A stretch of DNA of 5,127 nucleotides from an uncultured Lachnospiraceae bacterium (GTDB lineage Bacteria > Bacillota > Clostridia > Lachnospirales > Lachnospiraceae): positions 1-5,127 of the forward strand of contig CACZSB010000213.1 of assembly GCA_902783765.1 (NCBI GenBank), in the 5' to 3' direction. Positions 3,242 to 5,127 of the stretch are shown here, in pieces; position 1 is the stretch's first letter, and every line of letters begins with the position of its first letter. Both the position numbers and the translations under genes were made by a program. Under the pieces are notes generated by a model that saw only the letters and a program-made list of their open reading frames with translations, ran no database searches and had not been told where the DNA came from.

Positions 3242-5127
3242 ATGCCAAAAGCTCTTTTTATTGCTGAAAAACCCAGTGTGGCCCGGGAATTTGCCGGGGC
3301 CCTGGAGGAAAATATGGACCGGCGGGACGGTTACCTGGAGGGACGGGAGGCCGTGGTCAGCTGGTGTGTGGGACATCTGGTCTCCATGAGCTATCCCGAG
3401 GTTTACGACCCGGAATTAAAAAAATGGCGCATGGAGACCCTGCCTTTTATTCCGGAGCGTTTTCGCTATGAGATCATTCCCGGGGTCAAAAAGCAGTTTG
3501 AAATATTAAAGATGCTGATGAATCGGCCGGATATTGACCGGATTTATGTTTGTACCGACTCCGGTAGGGAGGGAGAGTATATTTACCGCCTGGTGGAGCA
3601 GGAGGCGGGCACCTCCGTGACGGACCGGCGCCGGGTTTGGATTGATTCCCAAACCCGGGAGGAGATCTTAAAGGGAATTCGGAATGCAAAACCCCTGGCG
3701 GCCTATGACGATCTGGCCTCTGCCGCCTATCTTCGGGCCCGGGAGGATTATCTCATGGGCATCAATTTTTCCCGTGTTCTGGCTATTAAATACGGCTATG
3801 GGCTTTCGGATTTTTTGGGCAGCCGCACCAAATTAGCCGTGGGCCGGGTCATGACCTGCGTACTGGGAATGGTGGTCCGGCGGGAGCGGGAAATACGGGA
3901 TTTCGTAAAAACCCCCTTTTATCGCCTTTTGGGAGAATTCGCCCCGGAGGGCTCTTCCGACTCCCTGGAAGCGGAGTGGCGGGTTACGGAGAAAAGCCCT
4001 TATTACGGAACGCCGGCCCTGTATAAGGAAAACGGTTTTAAAAAGGAAGAAGATGCCCTGGCCCTGGCAGCTTCCTTACAGAATCAGCCCGGCCGTCTGG
4101 AGGCCATCAGCCGGAAAAAAGAAAAGAATCAGCCCTCCCTGCTGTTCAATCTGGCGGAATTGCAGAATCTGTGCGCAAAACAATTAAAACTCAGTCCTGA
4201 TGAGACCTTAAATATTGCCCAGGAGCTTTATGAAAAGAAGCTGATCACTTATCCCCGCACCGACGCCCGGGTGCTTTCCTCGGCGGTGGCAAAGGAGATT
4301 CGAAATCATATCAGCGGTCTCGGAAAGATTGCGGATGTGGCCCCCTTTGTGCAGCATATTTTGGCGGAAAACCTGGACAGGGATATCATCAAAAGCCGCT
4401 ATACCAATGACAAGCAGATCACGGACCATTATGCCATTATTCCCACGGGTCAGGGCCTGGCTGCCCTGGGGGAGCTGGCGCCTCAGGCCCGGGCCGTTTA
4501 TGAGAAAATTGTCCGGCGTTTTCTGGCGATTTTTTATCCTCCTGCCGTATACGAAAAGACCAGTCTGGAGATCAGTCTGGGTCAGGAATGCTTTTTTGCC
4601 TCCTATAAAAGTCTGATTGAGCCGGGTTATTTGGTGGTTAATCCCCGTATATCCGCCCGGAACGAGGAGGACAAGGAGGGAGAGGAGGAACGGGAGCAGG
4701 ACGGCGATGCCCTGGGAGCGCTGCTGCAAAGCTTGAAAAAAGGGCAGATCCTAAGGGTCAAGGCCCTGCGAACCAAGGCCGGAGAGACCACCCCGCCGAA
4801 GCGTTACAACTCCGGTTCCCTTATTCTGGCCATGGAAAATGCCGGGCAGTTGATTGAAGACGAGGAAATGCGGGCCCAGATCAAAGGCTCCGGCATCGGG
4901 ACCTCCGCCACCCGGGCGGAGATTCTGAAAAAGCTGGTATCCAATGAGTATCTGGCCTTAAATAAAAAGACCCAGACTGTGACCCCCACCCAACTGGGCG
5001 AAATGCTTTATGATACAGTGGATGCCACCATCCGGCCGCTTTTGAATCCGGAGCTCACCGCCAACTGGGAAATGGGCCTGGCCAAGGTGGCCCGGGGAGA
5101 ATTAAGTGAAGCGGAGTACATGGAAAA
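3242..5127 (+). CDS. topB: DNA topoisomerase III (type IA), cut at right edge
   Basis: The first 628 residues of a type IA topoisomerase, which relaxes or decatenates DNA by cutting one strand through a 5'-phosphotyrosine link. The frame is open to the window edge. The Toprim domain begins at once (FIAEKPS, Glu9 as catalytic acid), with GHL at 44-46 and DSGREGE at 106-112. As in Bacillus TopB, the second Asp of the usual DxD is Gly. The active site is TYPRTD, with Tyr337 as nucleophile and Arg339 beside it. DHYAIIPT (395-402), an acidic loop (about 474-490), AMEN (530-533) and GIGTSATRAEI (551-561) complete the family pattern. The start is fixed by the canonical MPKALFIAEKPS. Firmicutes TopB is about 700-730 residues, so roughly 70-100 C-terminal residues are missing here. 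One oddity is GRVMTCVL (201-208), where most relatives have GRVQTPTL. It has its own promoter and a 24-base gap from the anti-sigma gene. Confidence 0.95.
   Translation, partial: MPKALFIAEKPSVAREFAGALEENMDRRDGYLEGREAVVSWCVGHLVSMSYPEVYDPELKKWRMETLPFIPERFRYEIIPGVKKQFEILKMLMNRPDIDRIYVCTDSGREGEYIYRLVEQEAGTSVTDRRRVWIDSQTREEILKGIRNAKPLAAYDDLASAAYLRAREDYLMGINFSRVLAIKYGYGLSDFLGSRTKLAVGRVMTCVLGMVVRREREIRDFVKTPFYRLLGEFAPEGSSDSLEAEWRVTEKSPYYGTPALYKENGFKKEEDALALAASLQNQPGRLEAISRKKEKNQPSLLFNLAELQNLCAKQLKLSPDETLNIAQELYEKKLITYPRTDARVLSSAVAKEIRNHISGLGKIADVAPFVQHILAENLDRDIIKSRYTNDKQITDHYAIIPTGQGLAALGELAPQARAVYEKIVRRFLAIFYPPAVYEKTSLEISLGQECFFASYKSLIEPGYLVVNPRISARNEEDKEGEEEREQDGDALGALLQSLKKGQILRVKALRTKAGETTPPKRYNSGSLILAMENAGQLIEDEEMRAQIKGSGIGTSATRAEILKKLVSNEYLALNKKTQTVTPTQLGEMLYDTVDATIRPLLNPELTANWEMGLAKVARGELSEAEYME

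Noticed and set aside
4208..4729. Minus-strand open frame of 173 codons inside topB
   Set aside because: It is antisense to the conserved catalytic core of topoisomerase III and shows no start signal or recognisable motif.

Overview
The window looks like chromosomal DNA from a moderately GC-rich member of the Clostridia, probably Lachnospiraceae. This is inferred from strong sigma-A type promoters, Shine-Dalgarno sites such as AGGAGG and AAGGAG, a Firmicutes-type topoisomerase III, and a small ECF sigma factor paired with a one-TM partner. No mobile element, tRNA, rRNA or CRISPR array was seen. Four genes are complete and two are cut by the window edges.

Layout. Bases 1-30 hold the first ten codons of a leftward gene. 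Bases 31-253 are a divergent promoter region. A rightward yigZ/IMPACT-family gene (254-949) meets, tail to tail with one base between the stop codons, a leftward DUF4349 membrane-anchored lipoprotein gene (951-1913). The lipoprotein gene's likely terminator lies inside the end of yigZ. Bases 1914-2184 are a 271-bp regulatory region. To its right are an ECF sigma factor gene (2185-2646) and an overlapping gene for a single-pass membrane protein, the likely anti-sigma factor (2636-3217). A topoisomerase III gene (3242 to the right edge, open) ends the window.

The most informative find is in the regulatory region. The same two-part promoter, TGCAAC-N16-CGGT with a similar C-rich spacer, occurs once facing the lipoprotein gene and once facing the sigma gene. 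This is the architecture of an ECF-type promoter. It suggests that the sigma factor activates its own operon and the divergent DUF4349 lipoprotein gene, so that the sigma factor, anti-sigma factor and lipoprotein form one envelope-response module. The sigma operon also has a near-consensus housekeeping promoter (TTTACA-N18-TATAAT). Its -10 box sits in a 16-bp near-palindrome, and its transcript would begin with a strong stem-loop.

A second find is a promoter (TTGTGG-N17-TATAAT) just upstream of topB. Its predicted +1 falls exactly on the A of the topB start codon, suggesting a leaderless mRNA. All function calls come from reading motifs by eye; no database search was run.
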